From Halomonas sp. (GTDB taxonomy: Bacteria; Pseudomonadota; Gammaproteobacteria; Pseudomonadales; Halomonadaceae): a DNA stretch of 64,000 nucleotides. The DNA lies in contig NZ_DRFS01000020.1 of NCBI RefSeq assembly GCF_011050415.1, positions 1 to 64,000 of the forward strand. Direction: 5' to 3'. Of the stretch, positions 37,793 to 45,511 are shown one piece after another. Made by a program: the position numbers and the translations under genes. The notes beneath the pieces are model-generated. The model was not told where the DNA came from, made no database searches, and saw only the letters and a program-made list of their open reading frames with translations. Position 1 is the stretch's first letter. Every line of letters begins with the position of its first letter.

Positions 37793-38259
37793 TGGGCGGG
37801 AGCAGCATAGGAGGATGGAGCCGACTTGGCGATGTGAAATCGCTAGAGCAGAAAGCCAAAGCTGCGCTTAACGAGGGCAAGCGAAACGTGTTTATAAGTT
37901 TTGCGACTGAAGACATGAATGAGGTCAACCTGCTGCGAGCTCAAGCAAAAAATGACAATAACGATATAGAGTTTAATGACCACTCTGTTCGTGAACCCTA
38001 TGATAGCGTTCAGGCCGAGTATATTAGGCGCAAAATTGCAGAACGTATCAACCGGGCCTCGGTTACTGTTGTATTCATTTCCCCTAATGCAGTTCAGAGC
38101 AAGTGGGTTAAGTGGGAGGTTGAGAAAAGCCTGGAACTTGGGAAAAAAGTGGTGGCTGTGTACTCGGGTACTCGATACGACGGCGTCCCCCCTGAGTGGC
38201 TAAAAGACCATGGAATTAAGAGCGTTGCTTGGTCGAAACTTGGTGACGAGCTAAAGTAA
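37792..38259 (+). CDS. Small TIR-domain protein with a Met-Gly-Gly N-terminus
   Basis: Protein of 155 residues whose ATG overlaps the QueC stop (TAATG). A flexible Gly/Ser-rich N-terminus (MGGSSIGGWSRLGD) precedes a ThsB/DUF1863-like TIR domain from residue 31 (RNVFISFATED), with Glu109 in SKWVKWEVEKSLELGKKV at the catalytic position. Met removal would expose an N-terminal glycine. Related TIR proteins share the MGG...RxGD tail as I recall it. It could be an NAD-consuming or cyclic-ADP-ribose-producing effector and a candidate substrate for the neighbouring QueC-like enzyme. Last gene of the operon. Confidence 0.85.
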   Translation: MGGSSIGGWSRLGDVKSLEQKAKAALNEGKRNVFISFATEDMNEVNLLRAQAKNDNNDIEFNDHSVREPYDSVQAEYIRRKIAERINRASVTVVFISPNAVQSKWVKWEVEKSLELGKKVVAVYSGTRYDGVPPEWLKDHGIKSVAWSKLGDELK

Positions 38260-38324
38260 GCGTAAGAACGCGCAAGAACATTAAGCTTTTTTAGATAGCT
38301 TGAAAACGCGCTGAAGACACTCGT

Positions 38325-39188
38325 TCAATTATCTTTACGTGCTTCCCACTGGGTGTGTTCTCGCGAAAAGGCATTCTCAGCATCGCCCACAAATTTTGAC
38401 AACTGATCATCTGTAGCTAGTTCTTGTGCTTGCTCTCTTATCAAAGTGATTTCGTGCGCCGTTAAAGCATACGAAGCAGAGAGCTCTGTAAAACGCTTAG
38501 CCTGCATCCAGGTTAGTAGACTAGCTGCAATAACTATCAGCACATCCGTGGGAAAATATTGGTACTGAACGTTGGCTATTTTGATCAAAGCGCAAATAAA
38601 GGCAATAGAGTTAACGAATATCAAGGCAGTGAAAAAGCATTTTGCTGCAGTGGCGTTGAATTTGGCCTTTCGCGCGTACCAGTCCAACTGATCGTTAATA
38701 CGAAATTTCACATAAGTGTCACGTCGCATAGCGCATTCCTCGTCCCTAAGTTGTTTCATTACTGCCGTAATTTGGTAAGCAGATAGATGACTAATTAGTT
38801 TATCTGATACCCCCGAATTTTGCCGCACCACTTGGATAAGTTTTTGTAATAAGTGTTGCTTGGCTGCCTCATCGTTTTCATGAAAAGGCTCTGCCCTGGA
38901 AACGTAACGCCAGGTTATAGTCTTGATTGACTCAGCGACAGCCCGCCCGGAGTACCAAAGCCGCTCAGGCCTCTTCGCCGCGAGGTACACGGAGCTAGCC
39001 AGTGTTCCAGCAAGCAGTGCGGCTTGGATAACAGCCGATATCCAATGAGGATAATTAATGACAGAAATGATCGCCACCGCCACCAAGAACACTAGGTTAA
39101 TAACCAGGGCGATGAAAAAATTCGATTGTGCATCCCCAGAGAGCTTGTCGGCTGCTTGATAGAGACCTGGAAAATCAGAGTTTTGCAT
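38325..39188 (-). CDS. SLATT-domain membrane protein (DUF4231-like)
   Basis: Protein of 287 residues with two pairs of membrane helices (about 24-44 and 49-70; 184-204 and 213-229). Signature segments of the SLATT_1/SLATT_3 type are RLWYSGRAVAESIKTITWRYVSRAEPF, FRINDQLDWYARKA and the C-terminal FSREHTQWEARK. SLATT proteins are predicted pore-forming effectors in nucleotide-activated conflict systems. It faces the TIR/QueC operon tail-to-tail and is followed by the TPR gene's strand-mate; whether it belongs to the operon's system or acts alone is unclear. Confidence 0.85.
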   Translation of the reverse strand: MQNSDFPGLYQAADKLSGDAQSNFFIALVINLVFLVAVAIISVINYPHWISAVIQAALLAGTLASSVYLAAKRPERLWYSGRAVAESIKTITWRYVSRAEPFHENDEAAKQHLLQKLIQVVRQNSGVSDKLISHLSAYQITAVMKQLRDEECAMRRDTYVKFRINDQLDWYARKAKFNATAAKCFFTALIFVNSIAFICALIKIANVQYQYFPTDVLIVIAASLLTWMQAKRFTELSASYALTAHEITLIREQAQELATDDQLSKFVGDAENAFSREHTQWEARKDN

Positions 39189-39443
39189 TTACTACCTCAT
39201 AACTAATATTTTGGTAAACGCTGTTTGGAATGGGTAGTTCCCGCGCTCGCTGTTTGTCTAGTGTCCAGCACATGAGCAATAGCAGTCACCCAATAGCCCA
39301 TATAAACGCAGACAGAGGTTTTAGTTACGCTGATGGTAGCCATTAAAATTTGCACCAATTAAACTGAACCGCTCCTCTATCGAAACTAATATCTCAGCGT
39401 ACGATATTAGTTTGGAGCAATGATACGCCCCGAATACCAGTTC

Positions 39444-40697
39444 TTAATTTTGGACAGATGATAGCATTGCTAGCCGCTCTGGCCTGATGGTAAACAGTTC
39501 TTCCTTGCCAGCCATATAAGTGTCTATTTCCCATTGCGCTTCAGCTGCACCCAAAAACCTATGTTCGAAAGCTTCAGCCTCATTTAATCGCTCAATGGCG
39601 AAATAGCAGTTGGCCAACGTTGCGTAAATCCAGCGTTTGTCGAGTCGATCAAAAAAGTCAGCAGAGTCCAATAGCGGCAACAGTAAATTTATAATCGACT
39701 GCCGAATTTTGCGGGCACTCATAAAGTCAAATACCTTTTCAGGCTTCTCTGATTGAACCTGAGCACGAAACTCGAAGCATATCGCAAGGTTTTCGCCATT
39801 ATAATAGTCGCGCTTGACCTCAAATCCCCGTTGATAAAACTGGATGGAAGCCTCGAGCGACTCGAGGTCTCCTTCCTTCAGCCACAAGCGTTTGGTGATC
39901 GCGCCAGCTACTCCAACAGTCTCGGGATCGTTAGAAGCTTCAGGTTCGAGAACTCGAATAATTTCAAGGGCCGCGCGCAATGCCGAGATTTCGTCTGGGA
40001 GCTTTGCTTTATATGTAGTCAATGCCAATTTCTGTAGAATGTCAGGCTCGCTTGGCTTCATGTCCCTAGCCACCGCAAACTCTTGACTTGCCAAGTCGTG
40101 TCTGCTTTGACGCATGAATTTTTCGCCTTCACGCATATGGCGAGAAAACCGCTGCTGCGCCTCCTCGGCCTCTTCCAGCAACTCTTCATATTCTTCATCG
40201 GACATTCTTGGCGAAATGAGCTTGGGGAGAAATGTGTAAACGGGGCTGTCAACAGCTTGGGCAGCCATTACAGCGCCAATAAGTTCTCCTAGTTCCTTCA
40301 CTGCTCTTTTGGCTTCACGCGCCAGAATGTCATCGCCGAAATGCTGGTAACTAAATGTGTTGATATGGTTCAGATCAAAGTACAGCTTGCCCCGATCTTC
40401 ATTCATGATAATAGTTGAATTAGGTCTAAGTGCATGCCGCACTCCCAACTCGTAAACGGCATTTACGTTACCAGTAGAAATGTCAGCTATGACCAGATCG
40501 GCCCTAAGAAGCATCTCGTACATTTTTACATCGATGAAACCTGACTGTGTAATTTCATCAGCCCTTATACACCTCAAGCCTTGTGCAGTGACGGCAGGCT
40601 CGATAATGGTCTCGTATGTAGCATTCAGATCAAGCGTACGACCAGTTTCATATTCGGTTTTTTTGCCGAAACCCATTACCACAAAGCATACCTTCAT
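39444..40697 (-). CDS. DUF4071-like TPR protein with an N-terminal deoxyribosyltransferase-type domain
   Basis: Protein of 417 residues. The N-terminus (CFVVMGFGKKTEYETGRTLDL...ADEITQSGFIDVKMYEMLLRADLVIADIS) is a Rossmann-like domain of the nucleoside deoxyribosyltransferase or TIR-like kind, with Glu83 in YELGVRHAL. Residues about 160-400 are helical repeats (TPR-like). The whole resembles the bacterial relatives of the ASK1/MAP3K TRAF-binding region (DUF4071), which occur in predicted immune signalling loci. On the minus strand, 255 bp upstream of the SLATT gene, so the two may form a pair. Role is inferred. Confidence 0.72.
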   Translation of the reverse strand: MKVCFVVMGFGKKTEYETGRTLDLNATYETIIEPAVTAQGLRCIRADEITQSGFIDVKMYEMLLRADLVIADISTGNVNAVYELGVRHALRPNSTIIMNEDRGKLYFDLNHINTFSYQHFGDDILAREAKRAVKELGELIGAVMAAQAVDSPVYTFLPKLISPRMSDEEYEELLEEAEEAQQRFSRHMREGEKFMRQSRHDLASQEFAVARDMKPSEPDILQKLALTTYKAKLPDEISALRAALEIIRVLEPEASNDPETVGVAGAITKRLWLKEGDLESLEASIQFYQRGFEVKRDYYNGENLAICFEFRAQVQSEKPEKVFDFMSARKIRQSIINLLLPLLDSADFFDRLDKRWIYATLANCYFAIERLNEAEAFEHRFLGAAEAQWEIDTYMAGKEELFTIRPERLAMLSSVQN

Positions 40698-40983
40698 TAC
40701 ATTCGTCCCTTCCCAGCGAAACGTTCCAGGTAAGCTTGCAGGCTATTTACAACAACTGGTTGAAAACCTGAAAATATCTAAGAGCAGTTTTAAACGTTAG
40801 CAGTCAGAATGTCCTCTGCATGAGACATTAGTATCCTGCCTTCTAGACTTAGATGAAAAACTCAGAGTACCAAAATGCCACTTAGCGATCCATTCCCACC
40901 TCGGTGCTTCGTAGAAACTAAGCAGGGTAGTTTAAATTTATTTAATTATACCGATTGACCGTTTCTGATCAATTAAAGACAAA
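40698..40983. other. Non-coding right flank of the accessory island
   Basis: No gene, integrase or transposase remnant seen between the DUF4071-like gene and the tRNA-Arg terminator. Confidence 0.45.
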
Positions 40984-41016
40984 AAAGGGGCATGCGATAA
41001 ATCGCAGGCCCCTTTT
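40981..41016 (-). terminator. Terminator of tRNA-Arg, right island edge
   Basis: Sixteen-base stem with one mismatch (arms AAAAGGGGCATGCGAT and ATCGCAGGCCCCTTTT on the plus strand), two-base loop, and T-run on the minus strand. The central 28 bases (40984... to 41012 region) repeat the BCCT terminator hairpin at 31298-31325 with three differences, in the same orientation. Confidence 0.85.
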
Positions 41017-41023
41017 CACAATT

Positions 41024-41100
41024 TGGCGCGCCCGGCAGGAATTGAACCTGCGACCCTCGGCTTCGGAGGCCGATACTCTATCCAACTGAGCTACGGGCGC
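41024..41100 (-). tRNA. tRNA-Arg (anticodon CCG)
   Basis: The minus strand folds as a standard 77-nt cloverleaf: acceptor GCGCCCG/CGGGCGC, D-arm with AGTTGGAT, anticodon stem TCGGC/GCCGA with loop CTCCGAA (anticodon CCG, reading CGG), T-arm GCAGG-TTCGAAT-CCTGC, discriminator G, and an encoded CCA tail. Confidence 0.97.
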
Positions 41101-41112
41101 TTGTGGGTGCGT

Positions 41113-41141
41113 ATCGTAACTGTGCGGAGCGGCTGTGTCCA
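41113..41141 (-). promoter_or_regulatory. Sigma-70 promoter of tRNA-Arg
   Basis: Minus-strand -35 box TGGACA (41136-41141) and -10 box TACGAT (41113-41118) are separated by exactly 17 bp. The mature tRNA begins 12 bp downstream. Confidence 0.75.
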
Positions 41142-41244
41142 GCCGGGAAGCGGTTTTGCGGGCTTGTTCGATTGACCGTTTTCCCTGCTGTAGTGCATGC
41201 TTTGGGAGCACTTCTGCACCTTAGTCCATTGGGAACACAATAAT

Positions 41245-42240
41245 ATGAAAACATTTGCACGTAGCACGCTGGCACTGGGCATCTCACTGGCGCTGGTTAG
41301 CGCCGCGAACGCCAACGATTTTGCTGATATGGACCCCGTTACTCTGCGCCTGGCCCATGTGGTCAATGAGCAGGACGGCTTCCATATTGCCGCCACCAAG
41401 TTTGAAGAGCTGGTAGAAGAGCGCACCGACGGCAAGGTGAGCATTGATATCTACCCCAATGCCTCACTGGGTGACGAACGCACGCTGCTGGAAGGCATGC
41501 AGATCGGCACGGTGGATATGGGCGTGATCACCAACGGGCCGGTGGCCAACTTTGTTGAAGAGATGGCGGTGTTTGAGCTGCCATTCCTGTTCCCCTCCCC
41601 GGAAGCCGCTTACGAAGTGCTTGATGGCCCGATTGGCCAGGAGCTGCTTGATAAGCTTTCTGAAGTGAACCTGAAAGGCATGGCCTACGCCGAACGCGGG
41701 TTCCGCAACCTGACCAACAGCGAGCGCGCCGTAAACTCGCCGGAAGATCTGGGCGGCCTGCGCATTCGCGTCATGGAAAATCCGGTTTACACCGATACCT
41801 TCCGCGAGCTGGGCGCCAACGCCATTCCCATGGCGTGGACAGAAGCGCTCACCGCCATGCAACAGGGCACCATCGACGGCCAGGAGAACCCGGTGAACGT
41901 GATTCACTCGTTTAACCTGGATGAAACCCAAAGCTACATGACGCTTTCGCGCCACACCTACGCCCCGGCGATTTTTGTCATGGGTATGCCCGCCTGGAAT
42001 CAACTGCCTGAACAGGCTCAAGAGGTACTGCTTGAAGCCGCCCAGGAAGCCGCCGAGCATGAGCGCCAAGTGAATGCGGAGATGGAAGCTGAGCAGCTAC
42101 AAGCTCTGCGCGATGCAGGTATGGAGATCAACGAAACCCCGGACATGGAAGCCTTCCAGGCGGCCGTGGCGCCGGTGTATGAGAAGTACGGCGAGCAGTT
42201 CGGTGATTACCTGCCGCGCATTCAGGAGGCGCTGCAATAA
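41245..42240 (+). CDS. dctP: TRAP transporter substrate-binding protein (DctP)
   Basis: Periplasmic binding protein, 331 residues from the ATG at 41245; the frame is open upstream, but the signal peptide starts here (MKTFARSTLALGISLALVSAANA, cleaved near ANA-ND). LRLAHVVNEQDGFHIAATKFEELV, YPNASLGDERTLLEGMQIGTVDM, and GLRIRVMENPVYTDTFRELGANAIPMAW (the conserved ligand-binding Arg) are typical DctP. It is followed without a gap by dctQ and dctM. Ligand is probably a carboxylate, not determined. Confidence 0.93.
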   Translation: MKTFARSTLALGISLALVSAANANDFADMDPVTLRLAHVVNEQDGFHIAATKFEELVEERTDGKVSIDIYPNASLGDERTLLEGMQIGTVDMGVITNGPVANFVEEMAVFELPFLFPSPEAAYEVLDGPIGQELLDKLSEVNLKGMAYAERGFRNLTNSERAVNSPEDLGGLRIRVMENPVYTDTFRELGANAIPMAWTEALTAMQQGTIDGQENPVNVIHSFNLDETQSYMTLSRHTYAPAIFVMGMPAWNQLPEQAQEVLLEAAQEAAEHERQVNAEMEAEQLQALRDAGMEINETPDMEAFQAAVAPVYEKYGEQFGDYLPRIQEALQ

Positions 42241-42765
42241 GTGACCACATCGACTCAACCGCTGTTAACGCTACTGCGGCGAATTGAGCGCGGGCTGGAT
42301 GCGATCATCCAGCCCGTGGTCTTTGCGGGCATGGCGGCGCTGATTGGAGTAATTACCCTGCAGATTGTCTCACGGGTGCTGTTTACCGCCGTGGGCTGGA
42401 CCGAAGAAGTCGCTCGCTTTTTGTTGGTGTGGATCACCTTTTTAGCGGGCACTCTCGCCTTTCAGCGCGGCCGGCACATTGCCGTGACCTTTGCGGTGGA
42501 TGCGCTGCCCGTCCGCCTGCGCCAAATCGCGCGGCTTGCCGCTCTGCTGATCGTGCTGGCGTTTTTGATCACGCTGATTGTGATTGGCTACCGCTATATG
42601 CAGGTGCAAAGTTTTCAGAAATCCGCTTCGCTGCGGCTTTCCATGACCTACGTTTACGCGGTGATGCCCATCTGTGCGGCGATCATGGCATGGTACGCGC
42701 TGGTCGATATCATTGAGCTACTGCTGGGCGACGAGACGACCCACGCTCAGGAGGAGCCGCTATGA
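42241..42765 (+). CDS. dctQ: TRAP transporter small permease subunit (DctQ), GTG start
   Basis: Protein of 174 residues with four membrane helices and the family features WTEEVARFLLVWITFLAGTLAFQRGRHI. The GTG initiator directly follows the dctP stop codon, and the 3' end overlaps dctM by four bases, so the three genes are translationally coupled. Confidence 0.92.
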   Translation: MTTSTQPLLTLLRRIERGLDAIIQPVVFAGMAALIGVITLQIVSRVLFTAVGWTEEVARFLLVWITFLAGTLAFQRGRHIAVTFAVDALPVRLRQIARLAALLIVLAFLITLIVIGYRYMQVQSFQKSASLRLSMTYVYAVMPICAAIMAWYALVDIIELLLGDETTHAQEEPL

Positions 42766-44024
42766 CGCTGCTGCTGTTTGGGCTGTTCTTCCTATTTATG
42801 CTGCTCGGCGTGCCGATTGCTTTTGCGATTGGTGCCAGCACACTCTATGCACTGCATCAGTCCGGTGTGCCGCTGATGGTGGTGACCCAGCAGATGTTCC
42901 AAGGGATTAACTCCTTTGCGCTGGTGGCTATTCCAATGTTTATCCTCGCCGGGGATTTAATGGCCCAGGGCAAGGTAAGCGAGAAGCTGGTCAGCTTTGC
43001 CGATTCGCTGGTCGGCTTTATGCGCGGCGGGCTTTCGGTGGTCTCGGTGATGGCGGGTATGTTCTTTGCGGCCATTTCTGGTTCTGGTGCAGCCACCACG
43101 GCGGCGGTAGGCTCAAGCCTGGTGCCAGAGCTTAAACGCAAAGGCTATGACCCGGCCTCGGCGGCTAGCTTAATCGCCGCCAGCGGTACCATCGGGGTGG
43201 TGATCCCGCCCTCGGTGCCGATGATTATCTATGCGGTGATTGCCCAGCAGTCGGTCTCCAAGCTATTTCTAAACGGCTTTTTGCCAGGATTGGCGATGGG
43301 GTTAGGGTTAATGGCTATCGCCATTGCTCAGGCCTATAAGCGGCAATACCCCAAGGGCACGCCACTCTCGCTAACCACTATCTGGAACACCTTTAAAGAT
43401 GCCAGCTGGGGGCTGATGACACCGGTGATTATCCTTGGCGGTATCTTCTCGGGGATCTTCACGCCTTCAGAGGCGGCGGTAGTGGCAGTGAATTACGCCA
43501 TGCTGGTGTCGCTGTTTGTCTATCGTGACCTGAACCTGCCGCAGATTTACAAACTGCTGATCCGTTCGGCGATGACTACCGCGGTGATTATGCTGGTGAT
43601 TGCGATGTCGGCGGTGTTGAGCTGGACGCTGTCTAGCTGGCAGGTGCCGGGAGCGATTGCCCAGGCGGTGCTGTCACTCTCCACTAACCCTTATGTGATT
43701 ATGCTGCTGATCGTGGGGATTATTCTGCTCACTGGGGTGTTTATAGAAACCGCAAGTGCGCTGATTATTCTCACGCCCGTGCTGCTGCCGCTGGTATTGC
43801 AATTGGGGATTGACCCAATTCACTTTGGTTTGATTATTGTGGTGGGGCTTTCGATTGGCATGATAACGCCGCCGGTGGCGATTAACCTTTACGTAGCGTC
43901 ATCCATCACCCAGCTACCACTTGAGCGCATTACCCGAGCAATTGTGCCGTATATGCTAGGTTTAATTGGTGTACTGTTGCTGGTGGTCTATGTGCCGATT
44001 TTATTGGGCTGGTCTGGGCATTAA
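42762..44024 (+). CDS. dctM: TRAP transporter large permease subunit (DctM)
   Basis: Protein of 420 residues with about 12 membrane helices. FAAISGSGAATTAAVGSSLVPELKRKGYDP, AASGTIGVVIPPSVPMIIYAV and SIGMITPPVAINLYVASSI are the hallmark repeats of the family. Completes the dctPQM importer next to tRNA-Arg. Confidence 0.95.
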   Translation: MTLLLFGLFFLFMLLGVPIAFAIGASTLYALHQSGVPLMVVTQQMFQGINSFALVAIPMFILAGDLMAQGKVSEKLVSFADSLVGFMRGGLSVVSVMAGMFFAAISGSGAATTAAVGSSLVPELKRKGYDPASAASLIAASGTIGVVIPPSVPMIIYAVIAQQSVSKLFLNGFLPGLAMGLGLMAIAIAQAYKRQYPKGTPLSLTTIWNTFKDASWGLMTPVIILGGIFSGIFTPSEAAVVAVNYAMLVSLFVYRDLNLPQIYKLLIRSAMTTAVIMLVIAMSAVLSWTLSSWQVPGAIAQAVLSLSTNPYVIMLLIVGIILLTGVFIETASALIILTPVLLPLVLQLGIDPIHFGLIIVVGLSIGMITPPVAINLYVASSITQLPLERITRAIVPYMLGLIGVLLLVVYVPILLGWSGH

Positions 44025-44177
44025 CTTTCGCCATGACATGCAGTATTAGGTGATGGCTTAGCGGTGGCTTGTTGCAACAGCACTATCATCGCATCGTCTA
44101 AAAAATAACTTATGCGGTGTCGTTTTAGCCACTATTGATGATTTTTTTGCTTTATATGCAACTATTTAGCTAAAAAG

Positions 44178-44330
44178 CACCACTCCATAACCTAGGTTAA
44201 GGTGAGTGCAGGCGAATGCGTTCATGGTAGTGGAGTGGTGGCCAGGGATGGCCCGTTTTAAGCAAGCCGCTTAGCCACCTATCTTTGGTTGCCCTGACCC
44301 ATTTTACCGCCTGGTCAGGGCGACCTTTTT
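44178..44330 (+). ncRNA. Candidate structured small RNA
   Basis: Three consecutive helices are visible. CACCACTCCA (44178-44187) pairs perfectly with TGGAGTGGTG (44231-44240). GGCCA-GGGA-TGGCC forms a tetraloop hairpin at 44240-44253. A strong terminator, GGTTGCCCTGACC / GGTCAGGGCGACC plus five T, ends at 44330. A TAACCTAGGTTA palindrome sits inside the first helix. An A/T-rich possible promoter lies just before (44140-44175). No open frame covers it. It could instead be the 3' untranslated region of dctPQM; the terminator would then serve that operon. Confidence 0.45.
44287..44330 (+). terminator. Rho-independent terminator downstream of dctPQM / the RNA candidate
   Basis: Thirteen-base stem with one wobble pair (GGTTGCCCTGACC / GGTCAGGGCGACC), 13-base loop, followed by five T. 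It ends transcription about 300 bp after the dctM stop. Confidence 0.88.
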
Positions 44331-44466
44331 ATTTTAGGGTCATCTTGCAGCCCATCTCTACGTACTGATCTCACCTAAATCCTAATTAAGCAATTACCGA
44401 GCTCCTTGTTATTTGTTAGTGCCATCAGCGTATCATGGCCCTAGTGTTCAAGGAGAATGGCAAGCC

Positions 44467-45393
44467 ATGGTTCGAAACCACTCATTTTTTAGCGCTGTCT
44501 TGCTCCTGCTTCCGCGGCTGGCTCACTTTGCCTGGCGCGTATTACACCACTTTCTGAAAAATCGCGGCATCCTGATTGCCGGTGGCGTGGGCTATAACAT
44601 TCTGCTCTCCATCGTGCCGCTTTTTGCCCTGCTCTTTGTGCTTTTGACCCAAGTGGTAGATGAGCAGCATCTGCTTAATGTCATGGCCATTCAGGCCCGC
44701 CACATGGCGCCTGCACACGCTGAGCTGTTGCTGGAAGCTGTACGTAGCCTGCTCGACTCCCGGGATATAATCGGCATTTTTAGTTTTCCTATTTTGCTTC
44801 TTTTCAGCTCTTTTGCCTTTCGTATGCTGGAAGACGCTATGGCGATCATTTTCCATGCGCCCGATAGCCCGCACAGCAAGCGCAGCGCCTGGGTATCCGT
44901 ATTGCTGCCTTATGCCTTTATGGTTGTGTTGGGAGCCGGCCTGCTGGTACTTACCCTGGTGGTCACCCTCGCCAGTTCGCTCAATGAGCTGATGCTGGCT
45001 ATTTTTGATCGCGAACTGCCGCTGGCGGGTTTATCCGGGCCAGTACTTAACCTAACCAGCTTTGCTGGGGTGTTCCTGCTCTTCAGCGCCATCTATAAAG
45101 TGTTGCCTGTCGTCCGCATCGCCTTACGTCGCGCATTAGTAGGCGGTTTTGTGGCGGCACTGCTGTGGGAGGGCATAAGGCTGTTATTGGTCTACTATTT
45201 CGCCAATCTGTCGTTCGTTAACGCTGTCTACGGCTCGCTGGCAGCGCTGGTGGTATTACTGATCAGCCTTGAAGTCGGCGCTGTTATTTTACTGCTGGGC
45301 GCTCAGGTCATTGCTGAGCTGGAGCGCAATTCGCGCCTTAACTTGCCATGGCATATCGACCCAAGCCGCCAGCCGATTACACAGGTTGAGTGA
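44467..45393 (+). CDS. YihY/BrkB-family inner-membrane protein
   Basis: About 308 residues from the ATG at 44467, which has AAGGAGA upstream; the longer frame from 44413 is rejected. Six or so membrane helices with the YihY signatures LIAGGVGYNILLSIVPLFALL, SSFAFRMLEDAMAIIFH and YFANLSFVNAVYGSLAALVVLL. The family was once annotated as ribonuclease BN in error; its function is unresolved (lipid export has been suggested for some members). Monocistronic. Confidence 0.9.
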   Translation: MVRNHSFFSAVLLLLPRLAHFAWRVLHHFLKNRGILIAGGVGYNILLSIVPLFALLFVLLTQVVDEQHLLNVMAIQARHMAPAHAELLLEAVRSLLDSRDIIGIFSFPILLLFSSFAFRMLEDAMAIIFHAPDSPHSKRSAWVSVLLPYAFMVVLGAGLLVLTLVVTLASSLNELMLAIFDRELPLAGLSGPVLNLTSFAGVFLLFSAIYKVLPVVRIALRRALVGGFVAALLWEGIRLLLVYYFANLSFVNAVYGSLAALVVLLISLEVGAVILLLGAQVIAELERNSRLNLPWHIDPSRQPITQVE

Positions 45394-45511
45394 AACGCCA
45401 GGGGGTGGCTAAGCTGTCCATTCAGTTTGTTGTTTAAGTTATTGCTTCCGTTATCTGGTAAACCAGCGCTTAACGTAGCTATCAAAAACAATCATAACCG
45501 AGGTGAGAAAG

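Noticed and set aside
33902-38259. Ordinary type IV CBASS operon or a DpdA-type DNA modification cluster
   Set aside because: No CD-NTase gene is present in the operon or the island, and the DNA-modification partners usual for dpd clusters (helicase, nuclease and other dpd genes) are missing.
31332-41023. Prophage or transposon carrying the island
   Set aside because: No phage structural genes, integrase, transposase or terminal inverted repeats were recognised.
41024-41100. tRNA-Arg as a classical integrase attachment site
   Set aside because: No copy of the tRNA 3' end was seen at the far side of the island and there is no integrase; only the terminator hairpin is repeated.
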